Positions 50,615 through 57,219 of a stretch of DNA of 64,000 nucleotides are shown here, one piece after another; the stretch's first letter is position 1, and the number at the start of each line of letters is the position of its first letter. Position numbers and translations under genes: made by a program. The stretch comes from an uncultured Dehalococcoidia bacterium (GTDB taxonomy: Bacteria > Chloroflexota > Dehalococcoidia > Lucifugimonadales > UBA1123), in the NCBI GenBank assembly GCA_951812505.1, contig CATOSI010000003.1, forward strand, positions 62,001 through 126,000, read 5' to 3'. Below the pieces are notes generated by a model. The model worked only from the letters and a program-made list of their open reading frames with translations, was not told the DNA's origin and did not search any database.

Positions 50615-51076
50615 ATGTCAGAAGTAGGCCAGATGGCCCCGGACTTTACCCTTCCGGCTCATAACGGCGAACCGATAACGCTCAGCGACTTCAGGGGAGA
50701 GAAGAACGTCATCCTGTCGTTCCACATCTTCTCCTTCACAGGCGGTTGAACGCACCAGGTCTCCTCGATGCGTATTCACAACGCGTCGTTCGAGGAGGCT
50801 GGCGCCCAGGTACTGGGCATAAGCTGCGACTCCCGTCCGACACAGGTGGCATTCGCCTCCTCCCTCGGCTCCATACCCTATCCGCTGCTGGCGGACTACT
50901 GGCCGCACGGCGCGGTCTGCGACAGTCTCGGAATCCTGAACGAGAATCTTGGAGCGCCGTTCAGGGCTATCATCATCATAGACAAAGAGGGCGTGATCAG
51001 GTTCAAGCAGACCTACGCCGCCGCCGGGGACGTTGACCCACGCAACGTCCTCGCCGAGGTGCAGAAGCTCTCTTAG
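50615..51076 (+). CDS. AhpE-like peroxiredoxin with probable selenocysteine (in-frame TGA) at the active site
   Basis: Two adjacent frames join through a single in-frame TGA (50747-50749) to give one 153-residue peroxiredoxin. The front half reads '[20 protein letters not shown]' and ends FHIFSFTGG; after the TGA it continues [20 protein letters not shown]. The TGA is codon 45, the position of the peroxidatic cysteine (Cys45) in AhpE proteins, within FTGxC. Later family features are intact: '[18 protein letters not shown]' and the active-site Arg in '[10 protein letters not shown]'. Read-through as selenocysteine (TxxU) is far likelier than a nonsense mutation. Selenoprotein peroxiredoxins are known in bacteria. 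In the family it reduces peroxides. The ribosome site is GGAG, eight bases before the ATG; the gene follows gcvPB closely. Confidence 0.87.
50766..50788 (+). promoter_or_regulatory. Candidate bacterial SECIS hairpin just after the TGA codon
   Basis: CGATGCGT pairs with ACGCGTCG (eight pairs, one G-U) around the loop ATTCACA, starting 16 bases after the TGA. An outer extension CTCCTCGA/TCGAGGAG is also possible. The loop lacks the G of the Escherichia coli type; AGGTCT, identical to the fdhF loop, occurs nearer the TGA (50757-50762). Bacterial SECIS elements vary widely, so this is a candidate only. Confidence 0.45.
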
Positions 51077-51144
51077 CGTCTATCTGATAAAGACACAAGC
51101 GTCAGTCTTCGCCTAGAGCGAGAGACGGTCATCCTGTCTTACCC

Positions 51145-51172
51145 CGACCCACGCCCGTCGAAGCGTGGGTCG
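51145..51172. other. Ten-pair perfect hairpin between the peroxiredoxin and trmI
   Basis: CGACCCACGC-ccgtcgaa-GCGTGGGTCG. There is no T tract after it on either strand, so it is not a standard intrinsic terminator; it may be an mRNA-stabilising structure or a repeat unit. Confidence 0.5.
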
Positions 51173-51216
51173 GCTGATCTTAGTGACCGAATCAGGAACG
51201 GGAGTCGTAAGAGAAC

Positions 51217-52035
51217 TTGGAATTGAACAGACGCGGCCCGTTCAGAGAGGGCGAGTACATCCAGCTATTGGACCGACGAGGTCGGAGCTACCTGGTACAC
51301 CTGACAGATCGCAATCTCTTCGAGTCGCACCTCGGCAACTACCCCGCATCCGATCTGATCGGCCAGGAAGAGGGTGTCTGGATAACCACCAACAAGGACC
51401 ACAGGCTCATGGCCGTAAGGCCAACGCTGTCCGACCTGACGCTGCGGATGCCCAGACTCGCGACGGTCATGTATCCCAAGGACCTGGGCGCGATGCTGTT
51501 CTACGCGGATATATTCCCGGGCGCGAGGGTGCTGGAGGCAGGAACCGGATCGGGTGCGCTCACGATGACGCTGCTGAGGGCGGTCGGAGACAGGGGGCGT
51601 GTCTATACCTACGACCTCAGGCAGGACATGATAGAGCAGGCGGAGGCCAACATCGGGCGCTACTTCGATAGTTGGGACAACCTGGAGATAAAGATAGGAG
51701 ACGTGTACGAAGGCATCGAGGAAGACGATCTGGACAGGGTGATTCTAGACTTGCCCGAACCGTGGCACGTGGTGCCGCACGCATCGGAGAGCCTGGTTCC
51801 GGGAGGGCTGTTCTTCGGGTTCGTACCGACGGTGCCCCAGGTTGACGAACTGGTCAAGACGCTCCGTTCCCAGCGCACCTTCAGCATGATAGAGACGATG
51901 GAGATCATGATGCGGCAGTGGAATGTAAGCGGACGGAGCGTCAGGCCGTCTCACAGGATGGTGGGACACACAGGGTTCATCATTACGGCCCGCAAGACCT
52001 CGCCTCGCCAGCCCACTGATTCATCAGCCGAATAA
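51217..52035 (+). CDS. trmI: tRNA (adenine-58-N1)-methyltransferase TrmI
   Basis: A 272-residue SAM-dependent methyltransferase. The N-terminal beta domain ('PFREGEYIQLLDRRGRSYLV') is followed by the Rossmann domain with the SAM motif VLEAGTGSGALTMTLL (about 107-122), 'VYTYDLRQDMIEQAEANI', and motif IV VILDLPEPW (about 172-180), the DxPxPW signature of TrmI/Trm61. It methylates A58 in the T loop of tRNAs, usually as a homotetramer, and stabilises them. The TTG start lacks a strong ribosome site, so the true start could be a few codons away. It follows the peroxiredoxin after 140 bases. Confidence 0.92.
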   Translation: MELNRRGPFREGEYIQLLDRRGRSYLVHLTDRNLFESHLGNYPASDLIGQEEGVWITTNKDHRLMAVRPTLSDLTLRMPRLATVMYPKDLGAMLFYADIFPGARVLEAGTGSGALTMTLLRAVGDRGRVYTYDLRQDMIEQAEANIGRYFDSWDNLEIKIGDVYEGIEEDDLDRVILDLPEPWHVVPHASESLVPGGLFFGFVPTVPQVDELVKTLRSQRTFSMIETMEIMMRQWNVSGRSVRPSHRMVGHTGFIITARKTSPRQPTDSSAE

Positions 52036-52057
52036 TCGGCTTGTCACGCCTTGCCTC

Positions 52058-52513
52058 TTAACTCGTCGCGGTGGGTTCGGGTTCTCTGGAACCCGCCTGG
52101 ACTGAGATTCCAAGTACCGCTCCCTGGACCACACCAACATCTTGAATCAGGCGGCTAACCTTGTCGTCAGTCCTATCCAGTTGGTGGTTAAGCTCGGATT
52201 TGGCGGTTTCCACCGATTCGGCGACAGCCTTGATCTCACCGCGCAGACGATCTTCTGAGGCTACAATCTCGCCGCGCAGACGACCCTCCATATCCCTCAT
52301 ATCCTCACGCAGCCGATTTTCCTGGGCATTCGACTGCTTTGACTGAAAATAATACAATCCCAGGAAGAGGGCTCCAATCGGGACTATGATTACCAAGCTC
52401 TGTATCACGACGTCGCTCACGACCCTACTCCTACTCTCTACATGATAGTCCGATAGACTCGATTTGACAATCGCCTCATAGACGGCTTGGTAGATCGAAT
52501 CCGGTTCCCTCAT
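52058..52513 (-). CDS. Small membrane-anchored coiled-coil protein of unknown function
   Basis: A 151-residue protein with one hydrophobic segment ('VVIQSLVIIVPIGALFLGLY', about 35-54). A long polar coiled coil (about 58-125) follows, with heptad-like repeats 'RLREDMRDMEGRLRGEI' and 'SEDRLRGEIKAVAESVE', and then a short disordered tail. The front overlaps the last 38 bases of the methyltransferase gene in another frame, so translation is coupled or the start is later. Repeated 'RLRGEI' units suggest internal duplication. No family name can be assigned with certainty. Confidence 0.6.
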   Translation of the reverse strand: MREPDSIYQAVYEAIVKSSLSDYHVESRSRVVSDVVIQSLVIIVPIGALFLGLYYFQSKQSNAQENRLREDMRDMEGRLRGEIVASEDRLRGEIKAVAESVETAKSELNHQLDRTDDKVSRLIQDVGVVQGAVLGISVQAGSREPEPTATS

Positions 52514-53720
52514 ATTTGTATCCGGGGATTGGCTCGGCGTAGAGATGGTGGGCGGTCATCAGTGGAGTTCGCAATCCTGTGAGGTGTTCTGGGTTGGGCA
52601 GGAGATCGGACGAACGGCGTATTCCGCTGTTCTTCTCCTGCACCAGGACACGGAACTTGCCGAGTCCGTCGGGCTTCACCAACTCGCTCATGGCTTGCAG
52701 GTTGGCGGTCTTCGTATGGCGATCTATCTTCCACTCGCCTATGGACGCGACCATAGCGTCGAAGCCGAGTGATGCCAGGAATTCGGCCTGTGTGGTCAGG
52801 AAGACCGGCCTGAGTCCGGCGTTCAGTCCTTCGGCGATGAGCGCGGAGAAGTCCACGTGGGCGGTCATGTCCTGCCGGCCTACGCGCTGGTACGGGCTGC
52901 TGCCATCAACGTGCTTGTAGTAGGTCTGAAGTGTGCCGCGGGAGCGGGCGTCCGAGTAGAGTTCGTCGGCTTCGTAGCCGTAGTCAATCGTAAGGACGTA
53001 GCCCCGGTCCAGGGACGATGACGCATTGTTCATCCAGTCGCTAATGCCCAGGTTGACCTCGCCGCGAAAGCCGTCTGGAAGTTGCCTCGGAAGAGTGGAC
53101 AGACGGTCGGCTATGCGAGGGTTCGAAGGCGGGACATATTCCTCCCGGAAGCGGCCCTCCGATCCCAGGGATATGTACATCTCCTGTACTTGCCCGTCCG
53201 CGATGCGGAACCTGTGCACCGGGAATGCGTCGAAGAGCTCGTTGGACAGGATGCAGCCGGACATTCCGGCCAGCGGTAGGCCGGATGCCTGCAGGTATGT
53301 CGTGTGGGGGCCGACACCGGTCGGCAGGATGCGTGCGGAGCGGTCAACCTGGATGTAGTGAATCGCGCGAGCGAACTCGGGCATATGGGCATTGGCAAAC
53401 GACTGTATGTCCGTGGCGAGCTGGCCGCCGCCTGCTCCGGGTTCTACGACCCAGAAGGGGGAAGGCCTGTCCAGAGTGTCCCACATGGTCTTTAGCTGAA
53501 CGGCCAATAGCGCGCCGAACGCCGGGTGGAGGGAAGGGCTCGTGAAGTAGTCCCCACGCGCTCCTATTCGTGAGTCTGCCGAGTAGTAACCTTCGGGGTG
53601 GTAGAGGGCGAGTTCCATGAACTCGGCGAACGTGATTGCTCCCCGCCGGGAGATTCTCTGTCGGATTTGGATCTCGGCCGCGTTCATGCCGGCGGACTCT
53701 GAGGGGATGCCGATCTGCAT
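52476..53720 (-). CDS. SAM-dependent methyltransferase of the MidA / NDUFAF7 (DUF185) family
   Basis: This 414-residue protein is the bacterial relative of NDUFAF7, which methylates an arginine of respiratory complex I. Family features: 'FMELALYHPEGYY' near the start, 'GDYFTSPSLHPAFGALLAVQ', the SAM motif VVEPGAGGGQLATDI (about 89-103), 'CILSNELFDAFPVHRF', and 'VLTIDYGYEADELY'. The ATG at 53720 is chosen; an upstream GTG (53750) would fall within sequence just after a terminator hairpin and has no good ribosome site. The gene lies between a small zinc-finger-like gene and the coiled-coil gene that overlaps its end. Confidence 0.87.
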   Translation of the reverse strand: MQIGIPSESAGMNAAEIQIRQRISRRGAITFAEFMELALYHPEGYYSADSRIGARGDYFTSPSLHPAFGALLAVQLKTMWDTLDRPSPFWVVEPGAGGGQLATDIQSFANAHMPEFARAIHYIQVDRSARILPTGVGPHTTYLQASGLPLAGMSGCILSNELFDAFPVHRFRIADGQVQEMYISLGSEGRFREEYVPPSNPRIADRLSTLPRQLPDGFRGEVNLGISDWMNNASSSLDRGYVLTIDYGYEADELYSDARSRGTLQTYYKHVDGSSPYQRVGRQDMTAHVDFSALIAEGLNAGLRPVFLTTQAEFLASLGFDAMVASIGEWKIDRHTKTANLQAMSELVKPDGLGKFRVLVQEKNSGIRRSSDLLPNPEHLTGLRTPLMTAHHLYAEPIPGYKYEGTGFDLPSRL

Positions 53721-53751
53721 GGACTCTCTCACCGGGAACTCCCAAAACACA

Positions 53752-53780
53752 AGAGGGTATCACTCAGCATGATACCCTCT
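53752..53780 (-). terminator. Terminator between the small Cys/His protein and midA
   Basis: AGAGGGTATC-actcagcat-GATACCCTCT, a ten-pair perfect stem. On the minus strand it is followed by TGTGTTTT; on the plus strand by GAAAAGGCTTTTT, so it could act in both directions. Confidence 0.72.
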
Positions 53781-53819
53781 GAAAAGGCTTTTTATTGTGC
53801 GGATGTCCCTGGTCGGGGT

Positions 53820-54032
53820 TCATCCACCGGCTTTGGCTTTGTTCCTCTGCGCGGCAGCGGCGGCAGCTCTTCGTCTGCCACCGTCCCTGTCCCATCCTGA
53901 GCCCTGTATCGAGTTCTTGAACTCCTGTTCAAGGCCGCAGATCTTGCAGGTACCCATGCTCGTGGGCCCGTTGGGCCGTCCGATCATCCAGTGGTGAATG
54001 CAGTCCGAGTCGGTTACTATCTCTTCGCTCAC
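53820..54032 (-). CDS. Small Cys/His protein, conserved hypothetical
   Basis: A 70-residue protein with 'DCIHHWMIGRPNGPTSMGTC' followed by KICGLEQEFKNS. The pattern C-x-H-H ... C-x-x-C looks like a small zinc-binding fold, and the 'HHW.I..PNGPTS.G.CK.CG...EF' pattern is one I associate with short hypothetical proteins in Chloroflexota and Actinobacteria. A basic, Ala-rich tail follows ('DGGRRRAAAAAAQRNKAKAG'), which could contact nucleic acid. A terminator lies directly after it. Confidence 0.7.
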   Translation of the reverse strand: MSEEIVTDSDCIHHWMIGRPNGPTSMGTCKICGLEQEFKNSIQGSGWDRDGGRRRAAAAAAQRNKAKAGG

Positions 54033-54094
54033 TTACGAACCTTCTTCCGTTTGGTGTTGACAGCGCACTGGCGATCCATGACTGACGCTCGTGG

Positions 54095-54114
54095 ATTCCC
54101 GCGAAAGCGGGAAT
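54095..54114. repeat. dRS3-like palindrome downstream of citrate synthase
   Basis: ATTCCCGCGAAAGCGGGAAT, a perfect copy. GACG follows it, the reverse of the CGTC flank seen at other copies. Confidence 0.85.
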
Positions 54115-54157
54115 GACGTGCAATCAGCGCGAACCTTCTTCCCTTTACATTTTCGGA

Positions 54158-55297
54158 TTAGCCTCTCTCTTCGATGGGAACGTACTCGACGTCCATGGGG
54201 CCGGTGTAGAGGAGCCTTGGGCGCAGCAGGATGTTGTTTTCGAACTGTTCCACGACCTGGGCGGTCCAGCCCGGCACCCGTCCCATCGCGAAGATGGATA
54301 TGAATAGGTCGTCGGGGATGTCCAGCAGGTAGTAGATGGCGCCGGAGAAGAAGTCAACATTCTGGTATATTCCGCGCCGACGATATGGCTCCATCACTTC
54401 GATTACCGACTGGAGAATCTGGAACCACTTCGGCTCGCCCTTGCGCTCGCCCAGTTCTTTCGCATCTTCCTGCAGGTGTACGGACCTTGGGTCGAGGGCC
54501 TTGTAAACCCTGTGTCCGAAGCCCATTATCCTGCCGCCGGACCGGAGCCTCTCGCGTACATAGGTCTCGGCGTTCTCTTCCTCACCGATTTCCTGGGTCA
54601 TCTTCATGACTTCTTCGGCGGCTCCGCCGTGCGAGGGTCCCTTGAGGACCGAGATGCCGGTGGTAATGGCGCAGTGCAGGTCGGCCTGTGTAGAGGCGGA
54701 GACGCGCGCGCCAAACGCGGAGGCGTTGATGCCGTGCTCGGCGTGAAGAACGAAGTCCTTGTCAATGAGAGCGGCGTCCTCGTCCGTCGGCCTTTCTCCA
54801 AAGAGCATGTAGAGGAAGTTGGCGGCGTGACTGAGCTCAGGATCGGGGTCGAGGGCTTCTTTGCCGTCCCGGATGCGTGCGTGCGCCGCTACGATCGTGG
54901 GGGCCTGAGCGGTGAGCCGGATACCCTTGCGCAGGGTGGCTTCGGTGGAGTTGTCTTCGGTATCGGGATCATATGCGGAGAGGGCGGAAACAGCCGTTCG
55001 CAGTACGTCCATGGGGTGGGAGTTACGGGTGAGCCTAATGATGTCGAGTATCTCGGCCGGCAGAGCGCGAGAGTTCTTGAGTTCAGTGTCGAAGGCATCC
55101 AACTCAGCCTGCGTGGGCAGGTGGCCGTTCATTACGAGAAAGGCCGTTTCCTCGAAGGTGGAATTCTGGGCAAGTTCGTGGATATTGTATCCACGATACA
55201 GCAGCTTCCCTTCGTCTCCGTCAATGAAGCTGGACGTTGTCCTGTCTATGTACACTTCCCGAAGGCCGCGGTGAAGCTGCACCTTCCTTTCCGTCAT
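54158..55297 (-). CDS. gltA: Citrate synthase (type II-like, 2-methylcitrate synthase related)
   Basis: The 379-residue enzyme condenses oxaloacetate with acetyl-CoA. Active-site segments are intact: 'LHAEHGINASAFGARV' (first His), 'KGPSHGGAAEEVMKM', 'IMGFGHRVYKALDPR' (second His) and 'YQNVDFFSGAIYYLL' (catalytic Asp). The length of about 380 matches the short dimeric form that also includes methylcitrate synthases. The ATG at 55297 has GGAGGAT four bases before it, so an upstream ATG nine codons earlier is less likely. With the PDH operon it provides entry to the TCA cycle. Confidence 0.94.
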   Translation of the reverse strand: MTERKVQLHRGLREVYIDRTTSSFIDGDEGKLLYRGYNIHELAQNSTFEETAFLVMNGHLPTQAELDAFDTELKNSRALPAEILDIIRLTRNSHPMDVLRTAVSALSAYDPDTEDNSTEATLRKGIRLTAQAPTIVAAHARIRDGKEALDPDPELSHAANFLYMLFGERPTDEDAALIDKDFVLHAEHGINASAFGARVSASTQADLHCAITTGISVLKGPSHGGAAEEVMKMTQEIGEEENAETYVRERLRSGGRIMGFGHRVYKALDPRSVHLQEDAKELGERKGEPKWFQILQSVIEVMEPYRRRGIYQNVDFFSGAIYYLLDIPDDLFISIFAMGRVPGWTAQVVEQFENNILLRPRLLYTGPMDVEYVPIEERG

Positions 55298-55475
55298 ATT
55301 ATCCTCCCAGACCAAGCGCAGCATCGCGATTAGGGCTGAATCGAGTCAGACCAAGTTACTTTACTGCGGCGAAAACTATTGTCGCGGGAATCGAGAATCG
55401 CCTGTCGTAACTCTATCCCACAACAGCGAAATTTTAGCATTGGGCCAATATAAAATCAAATCATGACAGCCATAA

Positions 55476-55550
55476 GGAAGCATTACAAAAGTGGTGGGTG
55501 GAAACGATTCAGTCAGTAGTGGCGCACTGGATTCCCGCCTTCGCGGGAAT
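55476..55550. repeat. 57-bp interspersed repeat, copy 3, fused to a perfect dRS3-like palindrome
   Basis: Inverted relative to the copies at 10.7 and 46.0 kb: GGAAGCATTACAAAAGTGGT through GCACTGG, directly followed by ATTCCCGCCTTCGCGGGAAT. Two of three copies abut the palindrome in the same relative way, so the two motifs seem to form one composite element. Confidence 0.7.
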
Positions 55551-55676
55551 GACGGAACCTGATTCATGACTGCGCGCCAGATATTCGACGCTTCCTCCGT
55601 AAGGAGGCGTGAGCCAGTACATCCCGGTTCTGTCCACGAAGATTTCAGGCAGGATTCAGTTGTTGGGTAGAGAGGG

Positions 55677-55762
55677 ACACCCCCATCCTAACCTTCCCCC
55701 GTCGAGGGCTGAGAGGGGTATGTATTCACCCTCACCCCAGCCCTCTCCCTCAGGGAGAGGGG
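55677..55762. repeat. CTCTCCC palindromic units
   Basis: A unit 'CCATCCTAACCTTCCCCCGTCG' (two parts) is followed by CCCTCTCCCTCAGGGAGAGG. The tail 'GGCCGGTATTCATAGCTGAC' resembles the tail at 2.0 kb. Confidence 0.65.
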
Positions 55763-55906
55763 GTTTGCTGGCCGGTATTCATAGCTGACTGCACGTTTTG
55801 CATACCCTTGTGAGCCCGTCGAGGGATAAGGGCGCCCACAAGGGACGCCCCTACGGGGCGCCAGCATCTATGAGATGGCTTGTATTCAGTTGTCAGACAT
55901 CGGAGG

Positions 55907-56911
55907 TCAGGGGTCGTCTTCGGACTCGAAGCAGATTTCGCAGTTGCAGTTGCCGTAGTCGTCCCGCTCGTGGGCGTCGCAGTCCTCGCAGTAGCAGTCT
56001 TCATCCAGCGCGTATTCGTCGTCCTTGTCGAGATCGTACATCCAGAAGTCGTAGTTCTTCTGGACCAACTTGGGGTTGTAGCCGTCGGGGTAATGAGGGT
56101 CGTCTTCCATAAGTTTATGGAACCAGCCCGGAAGCGCTTCTATGGTGGATTCGGGACACAGCCGCCTGACGTAGGCAAGGTACTGATTCCATACCAAGGT
56201 GGCTTCGGACAGTCGCTGCCTGGGGTCTCTCGTAGCGGTCATGGCGCGGCGGACTATGTACTGGTAGGTCTCTTCGCCTTCCTCGCAGTGTGTGAGGGCG
56301 AATCTGCGCATAGCTGAGCGGACGCAGGTTCTGCATGAGCAGAGTTCGGGGTGTCCGTTCAGGGACTGGACGCTGGGTTCGGAGGCCACAGGCGCGGATT
56401 GGGTCTGCGGTTGCGCGGTCTCGTGCTGAGAAGTTGGCGCGGTCTGTGGATTGGGCGCGGCTTTCCGGCGTCGTTTGGCCGAGGTCAGCAGCGGGAAGGC
56501 GCAGCCTATGAGTTCCTTTGCCGCTGCAATCCTCAGCGAGGGACTGAAGCTCTTGATGATTCCGTTCATCGCGTCCAGGTAGAAGCGGACCATCTTGCGA
56601 CCGCTGCGGGTGGCCTTCCTCGCATAGCCTATGAGTTCGCGTTCTGCTGCGCTGAGCTTGGCGTCGAGTTCGTCTTCGACAACCCTGCGCTGTGGTGTGT
56701 TTCTGGGCAGGCTGGGCGGTCTGTTGGCCTCGACGAACTGCACACCCTGTTCGACGCCGATGATGGCGAGGGCTCGTCCAGCCATGAGTTGGTGCTGCGG
56801 GGTGAAGTTGTGAAACTCGCCCCACATGGCCTTGAACAGGAATTGGACGATGCCGCGGCCGTTGTCGGTTTCCTCTCGGATGATCTGTTGTAGTTCGGGG
56901 TAGGGAGTCAT
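55907..56911 (-). CDS. Unknown protein with duplicated helical module and three CxCxxC motifs
   Basis: The 334-residue protein falls in three parts. Residues about 15-145 hold two copies of a ~40-residue module: 'NGRGIVQFLFKAMWGEFHNF' with TPQHQLMAGRAL, and 'SGRKMVRFYLDAMNGIIKSF' with SPSLRIAAAKEL. A Pro/Gln/Thr linker follows (about 150-190). The C-terminal part (about 195-334) has CSCRTC near its start and, at the acidic end, CYCEDC and CNCEIC, three likely metal-binding clusters. Unrecognised by me; the modules resemble helical repeats in Chloroflexota hypothetical proteins that may be phage-terminase-like. No partner gene is adjacent. ATG start. Confidence 0.75.
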   Translation of the reverse strand: MTPYPELQQIIREETDNGRGIVQFLFKAMWGEFHNFTPQHQLMAGRALAIIGVEQGVQFVEANRPPSLPRNTPQRRVVEDELDAKLSAAERELIGYARKATRSGRKMVRFYLDAMNGIIKSFSPSLRIAAAKELIGCAFPLLTSAKRRRKAAPNPQTAPTSQHETAQPQTQSAPVASEPSVQSLNGHPELCSCRTCVRSAMRRFALTHCEEGEETYQYIVRRAMTATRDPRQRLSEATLVWNQYLAYVRRLCPESTIEALPGWFHKLMEDDPHYPDGYNPKLVQKNYDFWMYDLDKDDEYALDEDCYCEDCDAHERDDYGNCNCEICFESEDDP

Positions 56912-57219
56912 GTTCAGTTGTCAATTTGGAATTAGGAATTATCAATTAGGGGTAGAATAGCAAATATGTTCTTTGGCGGTCAAGTGTTCTGAACTGAGGA
57001 GGCAATTTCATAAGTGGAGTTGCAGTAGCCACAAAGTCTCCAATTCCTGGATCCCCGCCTTCGTGGGAATGACGGATAGCCGGACTTGCGGACTTTTGCA
57101 ATCGTCTCAACTGAGACCTTTGCGAAACTCGGATCCACGGAGAGCGAACGACATATTTCTGCGACATTTCATCGTTATCGTGAACAGCATCACAGATAGT
57201 TCACGAAAGGAGTGAAACG
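56912..57219. other. 308-base divergent gap with repeats
   Basis: Holds a degenerate dRS3-like palindrome (57051-57070) and the second copy of the 24-bp repeat (57113-57136). The ribosome site AAAGGAGTG precedes the lipoprotein start. No clear promoter was identified. Confidence 0.5.
57113..57136. repeat. 24-bp interspersed repeat, copy 2 (inverted)
   Basis: GAGACCTTTGCGAAACTCGG plus ATCC, an exact reverse complement of bases 10619-10642. Confidence 0.75.

Larger units (their letters stand above)
55298..55906. other. 609-base gap rich in repeats
   Basis: Contains the third copy of the 57-bp repeat (55476-55533, inverted), an adjoining dRS3-like palindrome (55531-55550), and a pair of CTCTCCC units (about 55677-55762, with tails like those next to phoU). 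No coding frame is convincing. Confidence 0.6.

Noticed and set aside
50757..50762. AGGTCT, identical to the loop of the E. coli fdhF SECIS
   Set aside because: Only seven bases after the TGA, closer than known bacterial SECIS loops; kept as a remark, not as the SECIS call.
54476..55333. A 285-codon open frame opposite citrate synthase
   Set aside because: Antisense shadow of gltA.
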